Source: CAIVAT01 sp049317265
Lineage (GTDB): Bacteria > Bacteroidota > Bacteroidia > Bacteroidales > FEN-979
NCBI GenBank assembly: GCA_049317265.1
Contig: JBMOIP010000011.1
Coordinates: 1-64,000 of the forward strand
Reading direction: 5' to 3'
DNA length: 64,000 nt
Both the position numbers and the translations under genes were made by a program. Below are positions 55,920 through 62,436 of this stretch, one piece after another; positions within the stretch are counted from its first letter, which is position 1; each line of letters begins with the position of its first letter. A model generated the notes under the pieces. That model saw only the letters and a program-made list of their open reading frames with translations, had not been told where the DNA came from and did not search any database.

Positions 55920-56210
55920 CAACCACCACTCAAATGTTGTTAATAACTTTCGGGAATTTGCACACCACCTTTTGCCACCAAAGCCGATTAAGCAGTAAAA
56001 TCGATATGGCAACCCTGATCCGTTTTAAAAAGGTGGAAATTGATTCGAATATCAGTTTCAAAGGCAGCAAGAGAAGAACCCTGAAATACCCGGTCCGCTC
56101 TGTAGCCCTGGTCCCGGTAACAACTTTACCAATAGACCCGCGGGGACTTGAATCCCTTCCCGAAATATTCTGGCAATGAAATCGCATGGTTAAAAATCGA
56201 TAAAATCGGG

Positions 56211-56218
56211 TAAATTTG
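56211..56218 (+). promoter_or_regulatory. Candidate -7 box for holB
   Basis: TAAATTTG fits TAnnTTTG and lies 56 bp before the holB ATG. Just upstream is a short direct repeat of AAATCG-like sequence (56204-56220 region). No convincing -33 box was found. Confidence 0.4.
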
Positions 56219-56274
56219 CATCAATTATCAGCTCCAAAGATTGGAGATAATGCCGATGAAGGAGTGGCCCGATT

Positions 56275-57372
56275 ATGAAATTCAGCGATATACCCGCCAA
56301 CAGACCGATAAAAATCAAACTGATCCGCACAGTGCTCGACCAGCGGGTGAGCCATGCCCAGCTCTTCTTCGGACCGGAAGAGAGCAACAAACTTGCCCTG
56401 GCCATTGCCTATGCCCAGTTCATCAACTGCACCGACAAGCAGAGAATCCCGGCCGATTCAGTCATTTCAGACCTGGGAACCGGCGAATTGCCAGATTCGT
56501 GCGGGGTATGCCCATCCTGTGTGAAGTACCAGAAACTTGCCCATCCCGACCTGCACTTCATCTATCCAGTCGCCACAACCAAAAAAATCACCTCTAAGCC
56601 ACAAAGCCGGCACTTTATTGATGAGTGGCGGACTTTCCTGCTCGACAGCAACTTTGAGTCGGGTTTGCAAAGCTGGTATGAGGCCATCGGCATCGAAAAC
56701 AAACAAGGTATCATCAATGCCTATGATTGCAACGAGATCATCACCACCCTCAGTTATAAGAGCTATGAGTCTGATTATAAGGTGATGATCATTTGGATGG
56801 TGGAGAAACTCTACTACGCCGCTGCGCCAAAGATCCTTAAAATATTGGAAGAACCGCCTGAAAAGACACTCTTCATCCTGATTTCAGAAGAGCCTGACCA
56901 GATCATCAAGACGATACTTTCCAGAACCCTGATGGTGAAGATACCCAAATCATCGTCGGCCGGTAACGTGAAAAGCGATGATGATTTGCAATATTTTCTG
57001 ACCTTCCGCCAGTGGATGCGGGCCTGTTTTGGGGCCAAAGTACCCGACCTGATCAAATTTTCAGCCGAAATAGCAAAAACCGGGCGGGAAAAGCAGAAGA
57101 GCTTCCTGATCTACTCACTGAAAATCATAGGGTATTGCGCTTCCATGAATTACCTCAGGCAAACACCTGAGGGGATGGAAGGCGAAGAGTTGACCTTCAT
57201 CACAGCCTTCTCTCCTTTCATCCATGCTGATAACCTTACAGAATTCAACGTCCTGTTCAATGAAGCCATTTTCCATATTGAACGGAACGCCCATCCTGCC
57301 ACACTGTTTCTTGATCTCTCCCTAAAAGTAGTGAGGCTCTTTAAACCGAATTTTGCCCCTGTCACCAGGTAG
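56275..57372 (+). CDS. holB: DNA polymerase III delta-prime subunit
   Basis: Part of the clamp loader that places the sliding clamp on DNA. The 365-residue protein has a RuvB/DnaX-like AAA+ fold whose Walker A site is degenerate (GPEESNKLA, about 33-41), as usual for delta-prime. A zinc site is formed by Cys52 and Cys76, Cys79, Cys82 (CGVCPSC), followed by HPDLHFIYP, a family mark. ILKILEEPPEKTLFILI and RTLMVKIP correspond to the sensor region and the SRC-like stretch. Length fits Bacteroidota homologues. It converges on the small T9SS gene; a 14-bp perfect palindrome lies between them (57385-57398). Confidence 0.9.
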   Translation: MKFSDIPANRPIKIKLIRTVLDQRVSHAQLFFGPEESNKLALAIAYAQFINCTDKQRIPADSVISDLGTGELPDSCGVCPSCVKYQKLAHPDLHFIYPVATTKKITSKPQSRHFIDEWRTFLLDSNFESGLQSWYEAIGIENKQGIINAYDCNEIITTLSYKSYESDYKVMIIWMVEKLYYAAAPKILKILEEPPEKTLFILISEEPDQIIKTILSRTLMVKIPKSSSAGNVKSDDDLQYFLTFRQWMRACFGAKVPDLIKFSAEIAKTGREKQKSFLIYSLKIIGYCASMNYLRQTPEGMEGEELTFITAFSPFIHADNLTEFNVLFNEAIFHIERNAHPATLFLDLSLKVVRLFKPNFAPVTR

Positions 57373-57394
57373 CCCGACTGCCCGGTGAACCGGT

Positions 57395-58135
57395 TCACAG
57401 CTTCACTACTTTCAATGTCTTTTGGCCCGATTTCGTGGTGAGGGTGATAAAATAGATCCCCCGGCTCAGGTTATTCCCCTCCTTATCGGTCCCATCCCAG
57501 GCAATGGTATTGCTGCCTGGCGAAATCACGCCAGGGAAAAGTTCCTTTACTGATTGCATTAACGCATTGTATATCATTAACTTTACACTTGGTTCACTGG
57601 TAATTGCAAGGGTAATCTTCAGCCGGTCGGTAAATGGATTTGGAGCCACCACCATTTTTTCTCTCCCTCGTTCGGCCATCCCGAGCAAAGTAGAACTGGA
57701 ATCTGCCGCAATGATCACATACCCGGAATGACCCAGCGTGTTCATATTCAGCGTATCATAAAAAAAGGATCCTGCAGCAGCATCCGTAATGACAAATTTT
57801 ACAACGACAGGAAGGCTGCCGCCGGCAGCGATGGCAATAGGGCTTACAAATGCGCCGGTACTGGTGTACCATAAACTGCAGTAGGAACAAGGGAACCCGC
57901 TACTCTCAATATGCTGGATATTAATCGGATAGTTATGCGGATTAACGATGTTGAATTGTTTTCCATAAACAAAATCATCCCCGGTAATGAACCAAAGGGT
58001 GTCGGGTGTTATGGAAAATGAATCATCCGGAAAGCCATTTCCATACTCACCATTCATCACAGAATCACTTTTACCTTGTGCCATTATGAACTGCATGCAG
58101 CATATTCCGGCGATCAATAAAAAGAAGCTTTTCAT
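57395..58135 (-). CDS. Small secreted protein with T9SS/FlgD-like C-terminal domain
   Basis: A 246-residue secreted protein: signal peptide (about 1-19), an immunoglobulin-like domain with a SGFPCSYCSLW motif whose two close cysteines could form a disulfide or redox pair (about 40-145), and a C-terminal domain (VVAPNPFTDRLKITL to GIYFITLTTKSGQKTLKVVKL, from about 163) of the T9SS type A/FlgD-like kind. Function unknown; the Ig-like part resembles DUF1573/ASH-type domains (choice of anchor at the cell surface). It is transcribed alone, away from the AlkD-like gene. Confidence 0.75.
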   Translation of the reverse strand: MKSFFLLIAGICCMQFIMAQGKSDSVMNGEYGNGFPDDSFSITPDTLWFITGDDFVYGKQFNIVNPHNYPINIQHIESSGFPCSYCSLWYTSTGAFVSPIAIAAGGSLPVVVKFVITDAAAGSFFYDTLNMNTLGHSGYVIIAADSSSTLLGMAERGREKMVVAPNPFTDRLKITLAITSEPSVKLMIYNALMQSVKELFPGVISPGSNTIAWDGTDKEGNNLSRGIYFITLTTKSGQKTLKVVKL

Positions 58136-58244
58136 ATTAACAACAATTTAAAACGTTGAAAACATAGGAAGCCATGTTGGCTGAATGGCTAAAGTAGTCA
58201 AAAAATCCCCTTAATTTCTTTTCCGGAATTAATTTTTACTCTGT

Positions 58245-58252
58245 TATCTTTG
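58245..58252 (+). promoter_or_regulatory. Candidate -7 box for the AlkD-like gene
   Basis: TATCTTTG is a full match to TAnnTTTG and lies 40 bp before the ATG at 58293. Upstream sequence is T-rich but lacks a clear TTTG at -33. The spacing to the start codon is typical. Confidence 0.45.
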
Positions 58253-58292
58253 TGTTCATTTAAGGCGCTGGCCTCTTTCAATATTAAATCTC

Positions 58293-59009
58293 ATGACCCC
58301 TGAAAGTCTATTTAACGATATTTGCGATTTTGGTGCTGCAAACGCCAATCCGGTGCTGGTGCAAAAATATGCCAGGTATTTTAAAGAGGGTTATGACGCC
58401 TACGGCATCAACTCTGAACTGGTAAAAGGCAAAGTGGGCGAGATTTTGTCAACGCCGGGGATTAACCAGGAACTCATCCTCGACACCTCTCTCCTCATGG
58501 TTCAGTCGCCTAAATATGAAATGACAGCTATTGCCATTCAACTGCTGCTTGGTTATAAAAAATCATGGACCCCTGCCACTTTTTCCACGGTTGAGAAGTG
58601 GTTCTCCCTGGGAATTACAAATTGGGCGCATACTGACTATATCTGCGGTGAACTGATGAACCTGTTTTTCAAGCAGAAACTGATCAACCTGGAGTCCATC
58701 GCTGCCTGGAAAACTGCAGAAAACAAGTTTCAGCGAAGGGCGGCCGTGGTAAGCCTGATCAAACCGATGAAGCTGTCAACAGACTTTACTCCCTTTTTCC
58801 CCTTCATAGCACCCATGATGCACGATCCGGCCCGTGAAGTGCACCAGGGGCTGGGCTGGTTCCTTCGTGAAACCTGGAAAAAGCAACCGGAACCGGTCGA
58901 AACATTCCTCCTTAAATACAAGGAAACATCGCCCCGGCTGATTTTTCAATATGCTACGGAGAAGATGACTGCGGAGGGACGGGAAAGGTTTAGGAGGAGT
59001 AAAAACTAG
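58293..59009 (+). CDS. DNA alkylation repair protein, AlkD-like
   Basis: A 238-residue all-helical protein of the HEAT-like-repeat AlkD/AlkC DNA glycosylase family. AlkD excises bulky or positively charged alkylated bases without flipping them. Typical stretches are NWAHTDYICGEL (about 109-120), FQRRAAVVSLI (about 146-156) and GWFLRETWKKQP (about 189-200). Length is as expected. Its TAG stop (59007-59009) is the first base run of an octameric repeat. No other repair gene is adjacent; it may be transcribed with the following acetyltransferase 35 bp downstream. Catalytic competence was not judged residue by residue. Confidence 0.82.
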   Translation: MTPESLFNDICDFGAANANPVLVQKYARYFKEGYDAYGINSELVKGKVGEILSTPGINQELILDTSLLMVQSPKYEMTAIAIQLLLGYKKSWTPATFSTVEKWFSLGITNWAHTDYICGELMNLFFKQKLINLESIAAWKTAENKFQRRAAVVSLIKPMKLSTDFTPFFPFIAPMMHDPAREVHQGLGWFLRETWKKQPEPVETFLLKYKETSPRLIFQYATEKMTAEGRERFRRSKN

Positions 59010-59023
59010 CGGACGGGCGGACG
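59009..59023. repeat. Short octameric repeat at the AlkD-like stop codon
   Basis: Two units, GCGGACGG (59009-59016) and GCGGACG (59017-59023), start with the G of the TAG stop codon. They are the same octamer family as 22171-22226 and 61008-61093. Confidence 0.75.
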
Positions 59024-59044
59024 TAAATCGTAAATCAATTTTCT

Positions 59045-59797
59045 ATGCTTAGGCGGTTTGAAGAGATCAGCAACAATGCATGGCCGGCGCTGCAAACGAT
59101 CCATTATGACGGATGGGCGCTGCGGTTCGCCAACGGAGTGACCAAGCGTTCCAACTCCGTGAGCATGCTATATCCATCTGTGATTGAGCCGGAGGAGAAG
59201 ATCAGCTATTGTGAAAACCTCTACGAAAGCCGGAATATCACCCCATGTTTTAAAATCACGAAAACATCTGAACCTCAGGGAATTGATGGACGCCTGGAAG
59301 AACGGGGTTATTTCATCCACTCCTTCATCTCCTTTCAAACCATGGACATCTCCGGAATCTCGCAGGAGCCAATCAGTGATATCCGTATTGAGACAAAATT
59401 ACGCCCCGGCTGGATAGATGATTTCATCCGTATGAATGAGTTTGACACCTCCCGCCGATCTACCTATATTGCGATTATGAACCAGCTTGTTACGCCTAAA
59501 TGCCTGGTTTCCATCTCGAGAGACAAACAAACAATTGGTGTGGGACTTGGCGTTGCAGAAGAAGACTTTGTCGGACTCTTCGATCTCGTGGTTGATAAAG
59601 CTTACCGGAATACCGGACTGGGTTACCTCCTCGTTGAAAACATCCTGAGATGGGGCAGAAACAAAGGCGCTACCGTTGCATATCTCCAGGTTTTAGCCGA
59701 CAACCTGCCCGCAATCAGGCTCTATGAGAAAATGGGTTTCAGCGAATCATACCGCTATTGGTATCGAATGAAGCCACAACCCATCACGAAAATTTAA
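59045..59797 (+). CDS. GNAT-family N-acetyltransferase
   Basis: A 250-residue cytoplasmic acetyltransferase. The C-terminal half is a GNAT domain with the acetyl-CoA-binding region VVDKAYRNTGLGYLLVENIL (about 179-198), followed by LQVLADNLPAIRLYEKMGF (about 218-236). The N-terminal 120 residues form a separate, GNAT-like but poorly conserved part, an arrangement seen in tandem-GNAT proteins. The substrate (amine, amino acid or protein) cannot be told. The outer-membrane protein gene follows 20 bp later. Confidence 0.82.
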   Translation: MLRRFEEISNNAWPALQTIHYDGWALRFANGVTKRSNSVSMLYPSVIEPEEKISYCENLYESRNITPCFKITKTSEPQGIDGRLEERGYFIHSFISFQTMDISGISQEPISDIRIETKLRPGWIDDFIRMNEFDTSRRSTYIAIMNQLVTPKCLVSISRDKQTIGVGLGVAEEDFVGLFDLVVDKAYRNTGLGYLLVENILRWGRNKGATVAYLQVLADNLPAIRLYEKMGFSESYRYWYRMKPQPITKI

Positions 59798-59817
59798 ACC
59801 TTAATAACAATACCCAC

Positions 59818-60432
59818 ATGAAAAACATTTCGATTATTGGAACTATCTTGCTTATCTTATTGACCATCAGTGTCTATTCACAAGATGCACCCCACAGGTA
59901 CAGCCAGGCCGGGATTAACTTCACGACCCTCAATTCGTTTGGCCTACATTTCAAAACGGGGGGAGAAAAGACTCTTTTAAGGTTGTCGATGCTCACCCTA
60001 GACCTAGGAGCAGGTGGTCACTGGGGCAAACCTGAAGACTCGCTCGACATCAAGGACCAGTCGTTCGGATTGGGATTCAGGGTGGGATTTGAAAAGCAGG
60101 TCAGAATTGTCGAAAAATTCGATTTCATCTGGGGTGTTGAAATCGGGGCAAACTTTAACTACCAGAAACACAAGGTAGAATCGGTCTCGAACAGCTATGA
60201 ATCATATGACTGGGCCATCACGCCCCTGGTCGATGTGATCATCGGCGCTACCTATACCATTGCCGGCCATCTTGTTCTGGGTGCGGAAATTACGCCGGGT
60301 ATCAGGTACTCTGTTGGCAAGACCATCAATAAGACCAACTCACAAAACCTGGAACAGACCAATTCTGTCTTTAATTTCGGGTTTGACAGCAATTCGGCCA
60401 GTTTGTCGGTGGCTTACCGGTTTGGGAAGTAA
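59818..60432 (+). CDS. Outer-membrane beta-barrel protein
   Basis: A 204-residue exported protein: signal peptide (about 1-21, MKNISIIGTILLILLTISVYSQ) and then alternating hydrophobic/polar strands with aromatic girdles, ending with Phe near the C-terminus (VAYRFGK). This fits a small OmpW/OmpA-type or PorT-like barrel. The frame is open to 59758, inside the acetyltransferase gene, but the signal peptide starts at 59818. Function unknown. It converges on the next gene with 7 bp between stop codons. Confidence 0.7.
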   Translation: MKNISIIGTILLILLTISVYSQDAPHRYSQAGINFTTLNSFGLHFKTGGEKTLLRLSMLTLDLGAGGHWGKPEDSLDIKDQSFGLGFRVGFEKQVRIVEKFDFIWGVEIGANFNYQKHKVESVSNSYESYDWAITPLVDVIIGATYTIAGHLVLGAEITPGIRYSVGKTINKTNSQNLEQTNSVFNFGFDSNSASLSVAYRFGK

Positions 60433-60439
60433 ACAGGGA

Positions 60440-60979
60440 TCAGAAAAGCCGCTGCAGCTCTTTTTTAATCTCTTCTACGGCAGTCTCAACAGGAAGTTTG
60501 CCACGGGAGATGGTCACTTCGAATATCCCTTTTACCAGGTCTGAAGAGGTGGCATCCTCCCCGAGTGCAGAAGTTGCATGGTTGATCATGGCGATCGTCT
60601 CTTCCTTGGCATTTTTAATCAACTCCCAGGCATTGCCCGATATATAAAGTTGTTGTGAAAGGTTGTACTCAAACTCTTCGCGGATGGTCCTCACGAGCAG
60701 AGACTGCAGTTGCAGCGCTGAAAGTTCGGCGCTGTTTAACCTCAGAACCAGGTTCGACGGGTGAATTCGCTCAAGAAAGAGCACAAGGCGTTCATACGCC
60801 TGCAAACGCAATGGCAGGATCGTCATGTGATCCTGGTTACTCCCCGCAGCCGGGACTGGTTTCCTGGTCTGCTTCAGGTAAAACCACAGGAGAAAAAAAG
60901 CGCCTGCGAAGACAAATATAAACCGCAGTAATCCACCAAGGAGGTGGAACAGGATGGGGTGATCGATGGGTGGGTGCAT
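60440..60979 (-). CDS. Conserved Bacteroidota membrane-anchored hypothetical protein
   Basis: A 179-residue protein with one N-terminal membrane helix (LLRFIFVFAGAFFLLWFYL, about 16-34). A cytoplasmic, mostly helical domain follows (YERLVLFLERIHPSNLVLRL and IREEFEYNLSQQLYIS), ending in KKELQRLF. I know this pattern as a widespread Bacteroidota protein of unknown function. The frame is open to 61039, but the extra N-terminus would be encoded by the octameric repeat. The ATG at 60979 gives MHPPIDHPILFH and is preferred. Confidence 0.75.
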   Translation of the reverse strand: MHPPIDHPILFHLLGGLLRFIFVFAGAFFLLWFYLKQTRKPVPAAGSNQDHMTILPLRLQAYERLVLFLERIHPSNLVLRLNSAELSALQLQSLLVRTIREEFEYNLSQQLYISGNAWELIKNAKEETIAMINHATSALGEDATSSDLVKGIFEVTISRGKLPVETAVEEIKKELQRLF

Positions 60980-61007
60980 GGGAGACTTTTGGGCAAAGGT
61001 AGGAAAA

Positions 61008-61093
61008 GTGGACAAGTGGACAAGTGGACAAGTGGACAAGTGGACAAGCGGACAGGCGGACGGGCGGACGGGCGGACAAGCGGACGGGCGGAC
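61008..61093. repeat. Octameric microsatellite, 10.75 units
   Basis: Eight-bp units run without gaps: five GTGGACAA (61008-61047), then GCGGACAG, GCGGACGG, GCGGACGG, GCGGACAA, GCGGACGG and a partial GCGGAC. The array drifts from GTGGACAA to GCGGACGG in the 5'-3' direction. It is followed by a T8 run (61094-61101). It lies between the start of the hypothetical protein and the aspartate aminotransferase promoter region. Confidence 0.95.
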
Positions 61094-61133
61094 TTTTTTT
61101 TCATATACCCCGTTCCCTTCTCATTATTTTTTC

Positions 61134-61141
61134 TAAATTTG
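61134..61141 (+). promoter_or_regulatory. Candidate -7 box for the aminotransferase gene
   Basis: TAAATTTG fits TAnnTTTG, 34 bp before the ATG at 61176. The region is very T-rich, so a chance match is possible; no clear -33 box. Confidence 0.4.
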
Positions 61142-61175
61142 TTCTTTTTTTCAAAAACTTCATTTTCACTATCTT

Positions 61176-62378
61176 ATGACAACACTTGCTAACCGAATCC
61201 AGTATCTGGCCGAAAGTGAAACACTGGCCATGTCGCGCAAGAGCCGCGAACTCAGAGCAGAAGGACATGATGTGATCAACCTCAGTCTGGGCGAACCAGA
61301 TTTCAACACCCCTGACTACATCAAAAAAGCAGCCAAGGAGGGTATCGACCAGAATTACACATTTTACTCACCTGTAGCCGGTTATGAGGACCTGCGAAAG
61401 GCGATTTGCATCAAACTGAAACGCGACAACAACCTCGATTACGACTGCAACCAGATCGTGGTTTCAACCGGCGCCAAGCAGTCGATTGCTAATGTCATGC
61501 TGAGCCTGGTAAATCCGGGGGATGAAGTGCTTGTTCCCGCCCCTTATTGGGTTTCCTATAAAGAGATCATCAAAGTAGCTGAAGGAAAGTCGATTTTTAT
61601 CCCGGCATCCATCGAGCATAATTTTAAAATCACCCCGCAGCAGCTGGAAGCAGCCATCACTCCCAAAACGAAATTACTGATCTACAGTTCACCCTGCAAT
61701 CCAACCGGGTCGGTTTACACCCGGGAAGAGTTGAGGGCTATTGCCGAAGTGATGGCCAAATATCCCGCCATCACCATCGTTGCGGATGAGATTTACGAAC
61801 ACATCAATTTCGTTGGCAAACACGAAAGCATCTGCCAGTTTGACTTCATTAAAAACCAGGTCGTACTGATCAACGGCGTTTCTAAAGGTTACGCAATGAC
61901 CGGCTGGAGAATCGGTTTTATCGCGGCTCCCATTGCCATTGCAAAAGCGTGCGACAAGCTCCAGGGGCAGTTTACCTCAGGCGCCTCCTCCATTGCACAA
62001 CGGGCTGCCCTCACTGCTTTCATTACCGAGCCTTCGAGCACACCCGATATGAAGATCATGCAGGCGGCATTCCGCGAGCGCCGCGACCTGATGCTGAAAC
62101 TCCTGGCAGAGATCCCAGGCATGAAACTCAACCATCCGGATGGCGCATTTTATATTTTCCCCGATATCTCCTGGTACTTCGGCAAGTCGGATGGAACAAC
62201 CATGATCAGCAACGCCAACGATTTCTGCATGTACCTGCTCAACAATGTTTTTGTGGCGCTTGTCCCGGGCGATGCCTTCGGCGACCCGAACTGCATCCGG
62301 TTCTCCTATGCAACCAGCACGGATAAACTCACAGAAGCTGCACGAAGAATCAAAGCCGCCCTCGAAAAGCTGAAATAA
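61176..62378 (+). CDS. Aspartate aminotransferase, class I PLP enzyme
   Basis: A 400-residue pyridoxal-phosphate transaminase of the AspC/PatA-like Ib group, moving the amino group between aspartate and 2-oxoglutarate. The PLP lysine is Lys237 in NGVSKGYAMTGWRIGF. SSPCNPTGSVY, ADEIYEHI and STGAKQSI are further cofactor and substrate contacts of the family. It has normal length and no signal peptide. The stop codon is followed by a short octameric repeat and, 58 bp on, by PEP carboxykinase. That pairing suits the flow of C4 acids between oxaloacetate, aspartate and PEP. Confidence 0.92.
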   Translation: MTTLANRIQYLAESETLAMSRKSRELRAEGHDVINLSLGEPDFNTPDYIKKAAKEGIDQNYTFYSPVAGYEDLRKAICIKLKRDNNLDYDCNQIVVSTGAKQSIANVMLSLVNPGDEVLVPAPYWVSYKEIIKVAEGKSIFIPASIEHNFKITPQQLEAAITPKTKLLIYSSPCNPTGSVYTREELRAIAEVMAKYPAITIVADEIYEHINFVGKHESICQFDFIKNQVVLINGVSKGYAMTGWRIGFIAAPIAIAKACDKLQGQFTSGASSIAQRAALTAFITEPSSTPDMKIMQAAFRERRDLMLKLLAEIPGMKLNHPDGAFYIFPDISWYFGKSDGTTMISNANDFCMYLLNNVFVALVPGDAFGDPNCIRFSYATSTDKLTEAARRIKAALEKLK

Positions 62379-62380
62379 CA

Positions 62381-62406
62381 ACCCTGTTACCCTGTCACCC
62401 TGTCAC
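62381..62406. repeat. Octameric repeat after the aminotransferase gene
   Basis: Three 8-bp units ACCCTGTT, ACCCTGTC, ACCCTGTC (62381-62404) and a partial fourth begin 2 bp after the TAA stop. The period equals that of the GCGGACGG arrays but the sequence differs. Confidence 0.7.
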
Positions 62407-62436
62407 TTTATAAACAAACAATTAAACCAAACACAT

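Larger units (their letters stand above)
55765..56274. other. 510-bp divergent intergenic region between susC and holB
   Basis: This gap must hold the promoters of the carbohydrate locus (minus) and holB (plus). A possible 57-residue plus frame starting at 56006 and an overlapping minus frame are both weak and match nothing I recognise. The stretch around 56140-56160 (GCGGGGACTTGAATCCC) recalls a tRNA T-arm but no tRNA can be folded around it. Candidate -7 boxes are listed separately. Confidence 0.5.

Noticed and set aside
56130..56165. tRNA-like T-arm sequence GCGGGGACTTGAATCCC
   Set aside because: No acceptor stem, anticodon arm or CCA end can be paired around it on either strand.
55930..56187. 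Overlapping short open frames on both strands between susC and holB
   Set aside because: Neither has a recognisable domain, signal or convincing start, and they overlap each other fully.
60980..61039. N-terminal extension MSTCPLVHLST of the hypothetical protein
   Set aside because: It is encoded by the octameric repeat array and precedes a better start at 60979.
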